Shown here in pieces: positions 22,887 through 34,457 of a DNA stretch of 64,000 nucleotides. The position numbers were made by a program, and so were the translations under genes. The notes beneath the pieces are model-generated. The model saw nothing but the letters and a program-made list of their open reading frames with translations. It was not told the DNA's origin and searched no databases. Every line of letters begins with the position of its first letter. The stretch's first letter is position 1. Source of the stretch: Cannabis sativa (lineage: Eukaryota > Streptophyta > Magnoliopsida > Rosales > Cannabaceae). Where the stretch lies: assembly GCF_029168945.1 (NCBI RefSeq), contig NC_083606.1, positions 15,464,041 through 15,528,040 on the forward strand, written 5' to 3'.

Positions 22887-24784
22887 TGTTGGGTTTTATG
22901 CCCTAAATAAAACTCTTTTCAATATAATCAGATTTACTTATTAATATAGATCAGAAATAACATTTAATGTTGCATGGTTCACATGATTTATTTCATGATT
23001 ATATGTACATAATGTATAAATTCATCTGAAACCCTTTTCACATACTTGATCCTGTTTATTGTGCCGTCAACACATTGGAAAGTAAACATGACTATGTGAA
23101 TAAAGTTTCCTAGATTTATCAGACATAGGGTTTTACTGATATGATAATCTACAATAGAGTTTACTTGCATTTGGAGAAGTGCTATGTTCTTTCCAGAGCA
23201 TTGGTTAAAGTAAAGCTCAGGTTGGATGCATGGAGTATGCATCGGAAGGGACCGATATTGAACTTTGACTTAGATTTATTAAACTTACCGTAATATCTAT
23301 TCAAGTCAATATCGCCTAGTTGATCCTAGATCAAATGTTCTTAATCCTGTTATGATTAGGCTCAATCTTGAAAGGCTATTCGTGTTCTTTGATTTGTTAG
23401 TTAAGCCTACTTTTAGGTCAGGGTGATACGTACATTTTGGGAACACGGTAGTGCAATTGAGTGGGAGCGCTAGCTTAAACATGGAATCTATAGCTGATAT
23501 CTAGCGAATAGTAAGCAAAGGATGATCTCCTTCGAGCTTGACCAAACGAACATAAATGGTGGAGTACTCATTTCACATTAGCTGAAATATCATTTATACG
23601 GGGTCAAGTGTTTTAAGGAATAAATACATTGTAGGGTGTAACGGTAATTTAATCCCTTTACAGTGTAGATCATTCATATAGAGGATCATTGATGACATTA
23701 GGATTATAACAATGGATAACTAATGATGTGTCTATATGGTGGAACATATAGAGCATTCTATATACTGAGAGTGCAATTCTAAGTTCTATGTGTGGATTCA
23801 ACGAAGAATTAATAAGTTAGTGAATTTTAGTGCTAAATTCTTGATCTACTTATTGGAAGCTCGGTTATATAGACCCATGGTCCCCCCACTAGTTGAGATA
23901 ATATTGCTTGTAAGACTCATATAATTGGTTTTGATTAATCAATTATAATTCTCAAATTAGACTATGTCTATTTGTGAATTTTTTCACTAAGTAAGGGCGA
24001 AATCGTACAGAAAGAGTTTTAGGAGCATATTTGTTAATTATGATACTTTGTATGGTTCAATTAATAAATATGATAAATGACAATATTATTTAATAATTAT
24101 TTATAGTTATTAAATAGTTATAATTGGCATTTAAATAGTTGAATTAGAAAATTGGCGTTTTTGAGAAAATCGGATGCAGAAAAGATAAAACAGCAAAATT
24201 GCAAAAAGTGAGGCCCAAATCCACTTGTATAGGGCCAGCCACTTTTGTAGGAAATTTAAACTGATTTTTTCATTATTTTAATGCCAAATAATTCAAACCT
24301 AACCCTAGTGGAATGCTATAAATAGATAGTGAAGGCTTCAGGAAATTTACACTTAAATTTTCTATTTTTCCTTCAGAGAAAAACCTGAGCCTTTCTCTCT
24401 CCCTATCTTTAGTTGCCACTTCTTCTTTCTCTTCCCTCTTGAGATTTCGAAATTCTTAGTGTATGAGTAGTGCCCACACACAGCAAGTGATACCTCAATC
24501 ATAGTGAGGAAGATCGTGAAGAAAGACTTTCAGCAAGAAGGAGTTTCAACATCAAAGATTCAGAGAAAGAGATCCAGGTTCAGATATTGATAATGCTCTG
24601 CTACAGAAAGGAATCAAGGGCTAGATATCTGAACGGAAGGAGTCATTATATTCCGCTGCACCCAATGTAAGGTTTCTTAAACTTTATATGTGTTTAATTT
24701 CATCGTTTTAGAAAGTTCATATTTAGGGTGTCAATAAACATACTTGTGAGTAGATCTAAGATCCTAGTAAAATAATTTCCAACA
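22887..24784 (+). repeat. LTR A4 (3' LTR of element 2)
   Basis: It is 1,898 bases, the same length as LTR A3, with TGTTGG/CCAACA ends and a TATA box at 24317-24324. It is flanked on the right by ACCAT. Confidence 0.95.
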
Positions 24785-24789
24785 ACCAT

Positions 24790-25348
24790 CACTGCCTCTA
24801 TTATGTATATTAAATAATATCTTACTACACCATGAACACATACTATCACCAATACATTATGTTTACATTTCTATAAACCCAATGAAATATCGGTCCACGA
24901 TCATTTATGAAATAAACCGTTATCTTATTTTCACCACTAAATTTTCATATCCTTGGGTGGAGCACTAACATTTCTATTAATTATTTAATTATTACTTAGC
25001 TTAAACAATGCCCATAATAATCGAAAAAAATTACTTCTTAACTCGTATCAAGTTTGAAATGGACTATAACTAAAGGCCAAAGTAATTATGAAAGTTTAAT
25101 TTATAAACATGTCATAATTCTCTTAACTTAACAAAATAACATATTCTAAGTAATCAATTATTTTCACATGGAGTTTACTAATGATAATAAATGAATATAT
25201 ACATATAACGTATTAAAAAATAATATCAAAATATTTTTGGTTATTAGATAAAATTCTTTAAACAGTTCCTTAAATCATACCTTGAACACAATCAGTCACG
25301 GTTATTACTATTTAAACTTTAATCCTCTTAAATAATACCAAATTCACT
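24790..25348. other. AT-rich stretch with no recognised feature
   Basis: This appears to be the older flank in which element 2 landed. I see no coding frame, terminal repeat or RNA gene. Confidence 0.6.
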
Positions 25349-25529
25349 TAAATTTTTGGGGAATTTTTATAAATATGGGAATAGAGGGTATAGTTTACTT
25401 TTTTATGGCATAAATAAATAAGCTTATGGGTTTTTTTTTTTATTTTTTTACATTTATATAGGTTTTTTTTATGCCACATTTTTGTAAAGAAAATAGAAAT
25501 CTCATATTTGTAAAACAAAAATAAGTTTT

Positions 25530-25640
25530 GCCAGAAAAGTCGCCAGAAAAGTCACCAAAAAGTCAATGGAAAAGTCAACGTCGCCAAAAAAGTCAACGTC
25601 GCTGGAAAAGTCACTGGAAAAGTCACCAAAGTAAATGTCT
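25530..25640. repeat. AAAAGTCRCC-type tandem repeats, left arm
   Basis: Short repeats of the type AAAAGTC(A/G)(C/A)C are matched inversely at 27120-27325 by GGTGACTTTTCC-type repeats. The 70-codon minus-strand frame at 27112-27324 is only this repeat translated (alternating Glu, Lys, Ser, Pro). Confidence 0.7.
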
Positions 25641-25654
25641 CATATATAACTAAA

Positions 25655-27105
25655 AATATAACCAGTTATATGAAGAAAAACTAATAACTCAAACCGGTTA
25701 TAATTGAAATATAACCGGTTCTGTAACATAATAAATAAATATAAATAACATAAAATAACTCAAACGAGTTATAATTAAAATAGAACCGGTTCTATAACAG
25801 TGTTATAATGAATAAAAACAAATAACACGAAAGAACTCAGAGTAGTTATAACTAAAATAGAACCGGTTATGTAACATAATGAATACAAACAAGTAACACG
25901 CAATAACTCAAACCGATTACAATTAAAAACAAAGAAGAAATCAGTTCTTAAAACACTGAAATATATATTAAAGACAAAACTAGTTTCACAATAAAATACT
26001 TCATAACACATTATACTTCATAAAACCGGTTATAATTTTTTTAAAAAAAAAGTGGGGATCAAATGTCTCGGATATAATAAAAATAGAACCGGTTCTATAA
26101 CATAATGAATAAAAATAAATAACACACAATAACTCAAAGTGGTTATAATTAAAATATAACCGGTTTTTTATATTATATTTTTAGTTATTGTGTGTTATTC
26201 TTTGTGTTATTTATTTAGTTACGGAGCTGGTTCTTTTCATATTTATGCTTCAATATTTTTTCAAATTGATCCTCACCTTTTAAAAAAAATTGTAATCGGT
26301 TTTATGAGGTATTATGTGTTACGATATAAAACTAGTTTTATTTTTAATTTATGTTTTAGTGTTTTAGGAACTGATTTCCCCTTTATTTTTTAATTGTAAT
26401 CGGTTTAAATTATTGTGTGTTACTTGTTTGTATTCATTATGTTATATAACCTGTTCTATTTTACTTATAATCAGTTTTGAGTTATTTCGTGTTATTGATT
26501 TTTATTTATTATAACACTGTTACGGAACTGGTTCTATTTTAGTTATAACTGGTTTAAATTATTTTGTGTTATTTATTTTTATTCATTATGTTACAGAACC
26601 GGTTATATTTTAATTATAACTAGTTTGAGTTATTTTGTGTTATTTTATTCATTATGTTATAGAACCAGTTCTATTTTTATTATATTCAAGACATTTGATC
26701 CCAACCTTTTTTTAAAAAAAATTATAACCGTTTTTATGAGGTATTATGTGTTATGAAGTATTTTATTATGAAACTAGTTTTGTCTTTAATTTATATATTT
26801 TAGTGTTTTAGGAACTGATTTCTTCTTTGTTTTTAATTGTAATCGGTTTGAGTTATTGCGTGTTACTTGTTTGTATTCATTATGTTATATAACCGGTTCT
26901 ATTTTAGTTATAACTAGTTTGAGTTTTTCGTGTTATTTATTTTTATTCATTATAACAATATTATAGAACCGGTTCTATTTTATTATAACTGGTTTGCGTT
27001 ATTTTATGTTATTTATATTTATTTATTATGTTACAGAACCGGTTATAATTCAATTCTAACCGGTTTGAGTTATTAGTTTTTATTCATATAACCGGTTATA
27101 TTTTC
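25655..27105. repeat. Inverted arrays of AACCGGTT-containing units
   Basis: Units such as ATAACCGGTTATAA and GAACCGGTTCTATAACA recur every 40-90 bases on both sides of a centre near 26170-26560. AACCGGTT is itself a palindrome, so each unit is a small palindrome inside a larger one. Confidence 0.8.
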
Positions 27106-27511
27106 AGTTATCTATGAGACATTTACTTTGGTGACTTTTCCAGCAACGTTAACTTTTTCGTTGACTTTTTCAGTGACGTTGACTTTTCCATTGACTTTCC
27201 AGTTACGTTGACTTTCTGGAAAAATTTTCGACAACTTTTCCAGCGGCCGTGATTTTTCCGATGACTTTTCTGGTTCCGGTGACTTTTCCGTCGACTTTTC
27301 CTGTGCCGGTGACTTTTCCGGCAAAACTTATTGTTGTTTTACAAATATGGGATTTCTATTTTTTTTTTACAAAAATGTGGCATAAAAAAAAACCATATAA
27401 ATGTAAAAAAAAACAAAAAACCCAATAATCACTTAGCTTTATTTATTTATGTCATAAAAAAGTAAACTCTTAAAATTTTCCCATATTTTGGGTAATTTTT
27501 ACTAAATTTTT

Positions 27512-28739
27512 TCTTAAATCATACATTTACCAAAGTCAACCCTTTTAGAACTAATTAGTAAAATTTGTGCAAACACTTTTAACTTTAAATTTTATAATAT
27601 TTTACATTTCATGAGATCTTGATATTTTAAACTAATTATCCTAAATAATTAGAGGGCAGCCATATATTAAGTGCAAAAACCTTGAAAGGTACCAAAGCCA
27701 TAAACAATGGCGCAACTTATTCATCAAATTGGTACTTTCATTCTTTAAAAAACAAAACAAAACAAAAAAATCAAACTAAAAGAAAAGACCAACTAACCAT
27801 CATATTAGCTTAAAAACTAAAATTGCAAAAGCTCGAAACGACCCAGAATCAAAAAACTATAATTACAATCAAACTCCCCTTCAAAACTAAACCAACATCC
27901 AAGCAAGAAGATTAAATAACCTATAGATTTTTTACAAACTCAAGATAAACTAGAAAAAATCTACACCCAAATCAACTGCAAGACAAAGTTATTAATTCAT
28001 AATCAACTACCCCGATTATCTAACTATTACTTCCCAAATCAGCCTCTCCCCAGGAACATAGAAATCAATTTTCTTAATCTCCGAACACCAACCACTCTAC
28101 TGCTCTAAAGTTAAGACATTGAATTACATCAAACTTGATTTAATAATTTAAGAAACCCCCATTAAGCAAACAAACACATTAGAAAAACGTGACGAGAATT
28201 CAATATCCTTATAAATCTATCAAATGAATAAATATATAATTTTCCAAAAAAATTAATCGGTAAAAATATAGAAAGGCAATAATAATAAAACCCTAAAGAA
28301 GATTCATTAATAAAATATATAGATATGTATAACTTCAACCAAAAGAAGATTCAAAGATTCGATTTTTCTAAGATTAGAATTAAAAAATAATTGGTAAGCA
28401 ATTATGCACAGGGAAGCAAGAATATGAATATCTAGAATGTAACTGCCACAGAGAAAGGATTAGGGTTCTTTTGGGACCTTTTGATATGGGGTAGAGATTA
28501 TTGTGAGATTCAGCTACTCCAATATCTTAAACCACAACCAAAACCAGTTACTTCATTTCTCAACATCAATTGACAAAAATAATCACCTAAAATCGCATAT
28601 AAATTCGGAAACAACACGAAAGAAAAGATGAAATCAGAGATGGAACCATACCAGATATCGAGATAGGGATGAGATCTGGAGGAGAGAGAGAAAGAGATGC
28701 GCTCTGAGATCCCCGACTCTCTACCATCCAAGCAGTGAA
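27512..28739. other. AT-rich stretch, possible intron or flank of a minus-strand gene
   Basis: No convincing ORF. 28440-28739 has more balanced composition, with CTCTCTC-type tracts and a splice-donor-like GGTATGG near 28652 reading leftward. It might be the leader intron of the candidate below. Confidence 0.35.
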
Positions 28740-28829
28740 TCAGAGGTTCTTCAAGAGTCCAAGCTGAATCTCTCCTTTGCTTTGAATGGGTTCTTCAATG
28801 GCGGAGGAGGTGGAACAGCCGTCGCCCAT
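28740..28829 (-). CDS. Candidate short coding start or first-exon fragment, unrecognised
   Basis: On the minus strand a start codon in strong context (CACCATGGGCG) opens a 29-codon frame beginning MGDGCSTSSAIEEP and ending in TGA at 28740. Local GC is much higher than the flanks, and a pyrimidine-rich segment follows. A second frame starts nearby (Met at 28731, 73 codons) but crosses a likely splice donor, so it may be partly intronic. I do not recognise the product. It may be a short upstream ORF, the remains of a host gene's first exon, or a gene piece carried by a transposon. Confidence 0.25.
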   Translation of the reverse strand: MGDGCSTSSAIEEPIQSKGEIQLGLLKNL

Positions 28830-28849
28830 GGTGATTAATAGTATTTATT

Positions 28850-29690
28850 TAGCCCACTTAGTCATTTTTTTTAATAAAATATACATTATTTATTTTTTAT
28901 CTTGGTCAAATTTTATATTTAAAAATGATAATTTTTTAAAAAAAAATTAACAAAGAAAAATATTTTATTAATTTTTTAAAAAAATTTAAGTTTTTTTAAA
29001 TTATATATTTTTTAATGTTATCAAATCTCTATATCTATTCTATATAGAATGTGGCTATCTAACAGAATTCTTAGTTTAACGGAATTTTTTTAATTTTTCA
29101 CGTCAACTTTAATAGAATATCCCAATTACTTAACAAAATATTCTTTATTAATTTTATAATATTACTACATATATTTAAAAATAAAAATTATGTAAATATT
29201 TTATATAAAAAATTTAATTTAATTATATATATTTAAAAATAAAAATTACATTTATATATAATAACATTTATATATAAAATATATATATTTAAACCTTAAT
29301 TTTACGATAACTTTTTGTTTTAAAAAGAATTAATGATATATATATGTTTCTAATAATTTATACACTTTATTATAACCACACTCTCTGAACTACAAATTAA
29401 GAATATTGTATCTATCACTATCATTATTTTTTAAAAAAATATATGTTTAGACATAATTTATAAAATGTATTTTGAAAGTAATTAATTCTCTAATCAAACG
29501 CATATTTTGTTAAAATATTTTCTAATATAATTCTTATATATATCTAGAGAGATTAATATAAAATATGTATAACAATGGAATTTATTCTTTCAATGTATAT
29601 ATAAAATACGTGTATATAATCAAATCTAAAGAGCACACCAATGTAGCCGCAATAATTAATTTTGGAATAAATGTTTTCTCTCCCTTCGAA
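28850..29690. other. Very AT-rich intergenic stretch
   Basis: Long runs of A, T and TATATA. No coding frame, terminal repeat or RNA gene is recognised. Confidence 0.6.
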
Positions 29691-29717
29691 AGTTCTCTCT
29701 CAACGACCTACTGAGCT

Positions 29718-31597
29718 ATGGCACAGGGTGGACCTGAGAAGAAGGGAAGGCCTCAGAAGGTGGAGATTCATGCAACGAGGAAGAGGGGTCCGACGTCGTC
29801 AGACACAGTGAAGAAAACAAAAACCATGGCAGAGTTGATTGGATTTGCTCCAATCGACTTCTCAGACGATGAAGATGAGGAGGCAGGGGAAACAGAGGTC
29901 TTGACGCAGAGAGGTTCGCTTCGACTGATCTAGAGGAAGGAGGAGGTTCGCCAGGAATTTTCTCACTTCATGGAAGCATCAACTAGGTCTGAAGATGCCT
30001 TGAATTCAGGTAATTTTACACCTCCCCCAATTCTTAGATCTGGACCTATTATTCAAAGCATAAATTCAAAATTTGAGGAAACTGGAAAGACAGTGAGCAA
30101 GGTAGTTCTGAGAGTCAAAATCAAAATGGATGACATAGCAGATGAGATCCAATTTTGGAACTCTGCTTTGGTGTGCTATGTACTTGGGGCTAATCCCCCA
30201 ATCGGTGTCCTGGTTGGGTTTGTTCGAAGGTTATGAAAAGACAAAGTTGATAAAGTAGGATGAATCATTCATGGTATTTTTATTGTTTAGTTTGTAGATG
30301 TGGAGAGTAGGGATGAAATTATGAAAAATGGATTCATCTTTTTTGATAAAAAAATCTGGTTGTGATGAAACCTTAGGATGCATCTGTGGACTTTAAAAAA
30401 GAGAATGTTCAAGTTGCTCCAACATGGATTCAAATCCTTGATTTTTGATTTCAAGTATTGGAGTGAAAGTGCATTGTCTAAGATTATTGGGCAGATTGAA
30501 AACCCCATTATGTTGGATGATTACACGTAACAAAAAGAGCGTCTAAATTTTGCTCGAGTTATGATTGAAGTGGGTCTGTCACAATAACTGTCAGAGAGAG
30601 TATCATTTCTCAATGAATGGGATGAGGAGCTCACTATTACGGTACATTACGAATGGATGCCAATTCTTTGTTACTAGGGGTGTTCATAGGATCACATTTA
30701 ATTTTTTTAGGCCTATCCATATCCGATCTAATCATATATTGGATGATAGATTTTACCATCTGATCCGATCAAATTAATTTCTGTCATCCAATCGATCCAA
30801 CATCCATTGGATGTTGGATTGAATCGGTTCTATCCATTGGATGTATTTCATTTATATTTATTTGTTTAATTTGGATTTATCCAATATTTTAGACTTAGTA
30901 TTTTTTGGATCGGATCGGATCCATCCAATATTTTAGATCCAGTGTGTATTGGATTAGTCTCGATCCATCCAATTCAAGAAAAAAAGAGTAAAACTTTTAT
31001 GTTAATTATCATATATATATATATATATAAATTTGACGTACAACAATGTAAAATCTAATTACTATCCAAACTAAATGAAAATAATAATTAGTTCGATTGG
31101 ATATTAGATGTATTGGATTTTTAGACACCCCGTCCACCATCCGAACCGATCCAATTGGATATTTAAAAATAACATCCAATTCAATCTGATCACAATTGGA
31201 TATCCAATGTTTTGCGGTCGGTTTTCATTGGATTGGATCGATTTAGACACACCCCTATTTGTAACCATTGCAAAGGTCTAGGACATGCTACGGATGATTG
31301 TCATAAATGGAATGCAAAGAGAAGTAATGGAAAGATAGAATGGGTACCCAAGCAACCAAAGAAAGATCATGAGAAGTAGCCAAAGATGGATAAAGAAGGA
31401 TTTCAAATGGTTAAAATGGAGGGAAGGTTATAGAAGCAGAATTTATTCCCACGGTTACTGAGAACAACTTCCAAGTGCTTGGAGAGAATAGTGAATGCAA
31501 TGATATGGGTGCGACTGAGTTACAAGTAAATGGAATAGAGGAAAACTTGAAGGTTAATACCAATGGAGAGGGAGTACCTCCATTTGGTAATGGATAG
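29718..31597 (+). pseudogene. LINE-2 ORF1, broken, split by a MITE
   Basis: It begins MAQGGPEKKGRPQKVE and shares the GPTSSD run with LINE-1. A frame to 29933 ends in a stop. The conserved core resumes at 29970-30236 with WNSALVCYVLGANPPIG, the DUF4283-like signature. Between 30237 and 30660 fragments match LINE-1 ORF1 across frames (FFDKK, FKYWSESALSKIIGQIE, HYEWMPILCY). The zinc knuckle is cut: its first Cys lies before the MITE and NHCKGLGHATDDC follows at 31264. The ORF1 stop at 31595-31597 overlaps the ORF2 start, as in LINE-1. At least three stops make it nonfunctional. Confidence 0.88.
30675..31257. mobile_element. hAT-type MITE inserted in LINE-2 ORF1
   Basis: It is 583 bases long and begins TAGGGGTGTTCA, ending GACACACCCCTA, so the ends are inverted repeats of the hAT type. 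The 8-base flanks TTTGTTAC (30667-30674) and TTTGTAAC (31258-31265) differ at one base and form the target-site duplication. The interior has repeated GGATCGGATCGGAT and ATCCAATTGGAT-type segments and no coding frame. Confidence 0.88.
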
Positions 31598-31785
31598 AAT
31601 AATGGCATGGAATGTCTGAGGGCTCAACAAATCCCAAAAGCAATTAGATGTGAAGAATTTGATAGAATCCATGAAAGTGGGACTTGTTGGGCTCTTGGAA
31701 ACAAGGGTAAAGCCTCATAATTGGGGTGCTTTATACCTTAGGTTGTTCTCGGGTTGGTGCTTTTTGTCAAACAATGCATGGTGTC
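31590..31785 (+). pseudogene. LINE-2 ORF2 N-terminal endonuclease fragment
   Basis: The start ATG at 31590 sits in ATGGATAG, overlapping the ORF1 stop. The product opens MDRIMAWNV, then a TGA replaces the Arg expected in the NVRG motif (LINE-1 has NVRGIKN), and then GLNKSQKQLDVKNLIES and GLLETRVKPHNWG. The frame ends at about 31785 within the SNNAW segment. It represents roughly the first 65 residues of the endonuclease. Confidence 0.85.
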
Positions 31786-33317
31786 AAGTTGCGGTCTGCG
31801 ATCTGCGAATCCCTGAACGCAGTGAGGATCTCTCCGAGTGCTTGAAGTCGAAACTCAAGTCAAATGAAACGCGTAGAAAGAATGTTAAGCACAAAGATGG
31901 CATGCAAGTTTTCGAACAAATTTGGTGCTGGTTTTTTAACGAAGAAGCTTAAAAAATCCTCAAAATTTCTAAAATGGAAGAAATGTTACAAAGGTGGTTC
32001 CTTTGGTTTATTTTATACTCTTGGGATAATTTTCGTTAGATTAGGGAGATACTTGATCCTACGGATAAAATTTAAAATCGAAGTGGAAAGGATTGTCATT
32101 TAATGTTGATGTACCTCGAAACCACAAAACCGCCAAAATTAGAGGACATACATTTTTTCAAAAGAGATTATGAAAAAAATACTCTTTGTAATCATTAAAA
32201 AGAACTTTTTATTAAAAAGAGCTTTATAAGGGGCAATTGTTATACCCAAAATTCGGCGAGCACACCAAAGGAGGACACATGTCAAATTGAGAAGAATACA
32301 AATCAACAAATGTAATGATAATGATATTTGAAGATGGAATAACTCATTAAATGTAGAATTGAAAGAGTATATTTACAACTTGCTGACTGAAAGGTCTTAC
32401 GCGAGATAAAGATATACAAACTGTTGATTTGGGCATTAACGAGAAACCATACGACTTCAAGACGTATAGAGCGAGGCATCAACCTCGCTACGCATTACAA
32501 AAAAAAGATGAGGTACGATGGCTGGTAAGACACTTAGTGTATAATACATATTATACAAACTAAGTATAACAGCGTGTAAATTCAAACAGCTAATAGCAAG
32601 GCACCCATCTCGCTATAGGAAGGCGCACTCATGGAACCTTCAATAATTAGCTCCAGACACCTTTCAATGGGGTTCACAGCTCCGTCAAGTCAGCTCTCTC
32701 AGATAGAGGCTAACATACAAATGATGTTGACTGCTAAGGTTCACCTTGTCACCAACAATTAAAATTTTCAGATGGAGCATTATGTCTTCAAGCACACGAA
32801 CGATGAGGCTTACATTACCAATCTCGGAAAGACATGGGAAAAGCTCCAGCTCGCTACCAAGGTCATTGTTGCTATATTCTCAGCGAGACGTCCCAGAATG
32901 ATACGATTTATAATGTATTTAATAGATATTTACATTGACCCGGTAAAAGGAGACCTGTCACAGCTGTGTGATTTTCAAATATTAACTGCATTTATTTTAC
33001 GTGGTATGTAATCGAATCCCACGACTTCAGGGGATAATTATTGTAAAATATCAGTCAACTAGATAATTGACTGCCCTCCTATGTAATTATAAATAGGAAC
33101 AAGTTACACTAGAAAGAGGGACGAAAAAATCATGAGAGAAAAGGCTTGAGAGCTTTATCAGAAATCTAATAAGATTGACTCGTGGACTATGCAAAATTTT
33201 AACTGCAAAACCACGTAAAAACCTTTGTGTTCTTATCTTTTCTTTACCGCTTTTAATTTCTGTGCAAGTCTATCACAATTTAGGCTCAAATATAGTTAAC
33301 GAAAATCTGTGTTAACA
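31786..33317 (+). mobile_element. 3' end of a Ty3/gypsy-like element with one LTR
   Basis: An internal fragment (31786-32237) with only broken frames is followed by a polypurine-like AAGGGGCAAT and an LTR starting TGTTATACCC at 32238. The 5' half of the element is missing, lost at the junction with LINE-2. Gypsy assignment is by LTR style only. Confidence 0.55.
32238..33317 (+). repeat. LTR of the gypsy-like 3' fragment
   Basis: It is 1,080 bases with inverted ends TGTTA and TAACA. A TATA box (TATAAATA, 33088-33095) is followed by a U5-like stretch including CTGCAAAACCACGTAAAAAC. No matching second LTR is in the window, and I could not confirm a duplication after 33317. Confidence 0.6.
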
Positions 33318-34457
33318 CTCCTTAGTTCAAGAAAGCAACAAAGAGTGTGACCGCCCTAAAAGAAAGACATATTACTTGTTATAAAAACCAAAAAAATATT
33401 GGAAAAAAAATTAACTTGACGTATTTTTACATTAGTTACATACACATTCAATAACTGAGACTCTCTAGTCTCTATATTGTCTTTATATACATGTATTTTT
33501 TTTTTTTTTTTTTTTTTTGCTAAAAGTATATAATTGTTGAGTTAAAGAATTATTAAGGTAATCCCTTCACCGAAAAAAAAAATACAAAATTAAATATTTA
33601 ATGTTACAAAATTTAATTAAGTGTCGGATGTTTTGTTCTTTTAAATTTTATATTATATGTGGAAAGGAAAAAATCAGTTATCTTTTAAAATAAAAATACT
33701 TGACCATAAAATAGCATATTTGAGTCTTGACCATAAAATAGTCTTGAAATTATAATACTTGTTCATAAAATATATAGTCTATATTTTATTTTCTTATATA
33801 TAGTCTAGGAAAAAAAAAAGTATAAATAACATTATTAAATAGCAAAATTAAATGAATAAACTTGAATATAAAAATATCAAATTAAGCAAAGTATTCTAAA
33901 TTGTATATAAAATTTAAAATAAGTATTCATAAAAAAAGTTATTATTAAATAAAATTTAGGATAATTTAATTTAATTTTTAGATATTAAAGTTTAAACTAT
34001 ATGTACAAATTATGCAAGAAAAATGCATAAATTAGTTCATTTAATCATTAATTTTACAAAATAAAAAAAATCAACATTACAAAATAATAATTTTAAAATA
34101 TCACTACACTCATCACTAATTTTTAGTTATTGAAGTTTAAGATATATGTACAAATTATACAAGAAAAATGTATAAATTAATTCATTTAATTAATTTATTT
34201 ATTTTTATAAAAACGTCATATAGTTAAAGAGCTTTAAATATATATTGAACTCCACCAACCAAAAAAATAATTTAATTTTATATGTTAAAGTTTAAACTAT
34301 ATGTATATATTGTTGTAAGAAAAAGGCATAAACTACTTTATATAACTATTAAGTTTAGAAAATAAAAAGAATCAAAATTAGAAAATAACAATTCAAAAAT
34401 ACCAAAATTATTTATCACTAATAAATAATGAATTTTTCTTTTCTCTAAAAACAAACA
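33318..34457. other. AT-rich stretch with diverged direct repeats
   Basis: Three related segments near 33985-34055, 34135-34195 and 34285-34345 share AAACTATATGTACAAATTAT and AAGAAAAATGCATAAATTA-type runs about 150 bases apart. An 18-base poly-T lies near 33500. No coding frame. Confidence 0.6.

Larger units (their letters stand above)
14552..24784 (+). mobile_element. Element 2: Ty1/copia-type LTR retrotransposon, subfamily A, plus orientation
   Basis: This is a full-length 10.2 kb insertion with two 1,898-base LTRs (14552-16449 and 22887-24784), ACCAT duplications, a primer site at 16452-16463 and a polypurine tract at 22876-22884. The LTRs differ at roughly 15-20 positions that I noticed by eye, so the insertion is fairly recent. 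The 6.4 kb interior mirrors that of element 1: long AT-rich leader, no gag, then broken integrase, RT and RNase H remnants. With no ORF above about 80 codons it cannot move without proteins from a relative. Confidence 0.93.
25358..27502. mobile_element. MULE-like foldback element rich in AACCGGTT palindromes
   Basis: The ends are imperfect inverted repeats. The left end begins GGGGAATTTTTATAAATATG and the right end reads inversely as GTAAAAATTACCCAAAATAT. A 9-base TAAATTTTT lies on both sides (25349-25357 and 27503-27511), the duplication size of Mutator-like elements. Almost the whole body is a fold-back: the left arm carries GTTTACTTTTTTATGGCATAA, AAGTCACC repeats and ATAACCGGTT blocks, and the right arm carries them in reverse. 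No transposase is present. The duplication is AT-rich, so family placement is moderate. Confidence 0.7.
29718..31785 (+). mobile_element. LINE-2: decayed L1-type element, 5' part
   Basis: ORF1 and the start of ORF2 of a LINE related to LINE-1, in plus orientation. It holds several stops and frameshifts, a 583-base hAT MITE in the zinc knuckle, and a breakpoint near 31785 where the endonuclease frame ends abruptly in unrelated gypsy-like sequence. Reverse transcriptase is missing. The 5' end lies at or before 29700. Confidence 0.88.

Noticed and set aside
3965..24784. The inverted pair as an assembly artefact
   Set aside because: The two elements have different target-site duplications, different LTR deletions and a different PBS, so they are independent insertions.
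27112..27324. 70-codon Glu/Lys/Ser/Pro-rich frame
   Set aside because: It is the translation of short tandem repeats in the arm of the foldback element.
31650..31952. 100-codon plus-strand frame
   Set aside because: A chimera of the LINE-2 endonuclease start and unrelated sequence after the 31785 breakpoint, not a gene.
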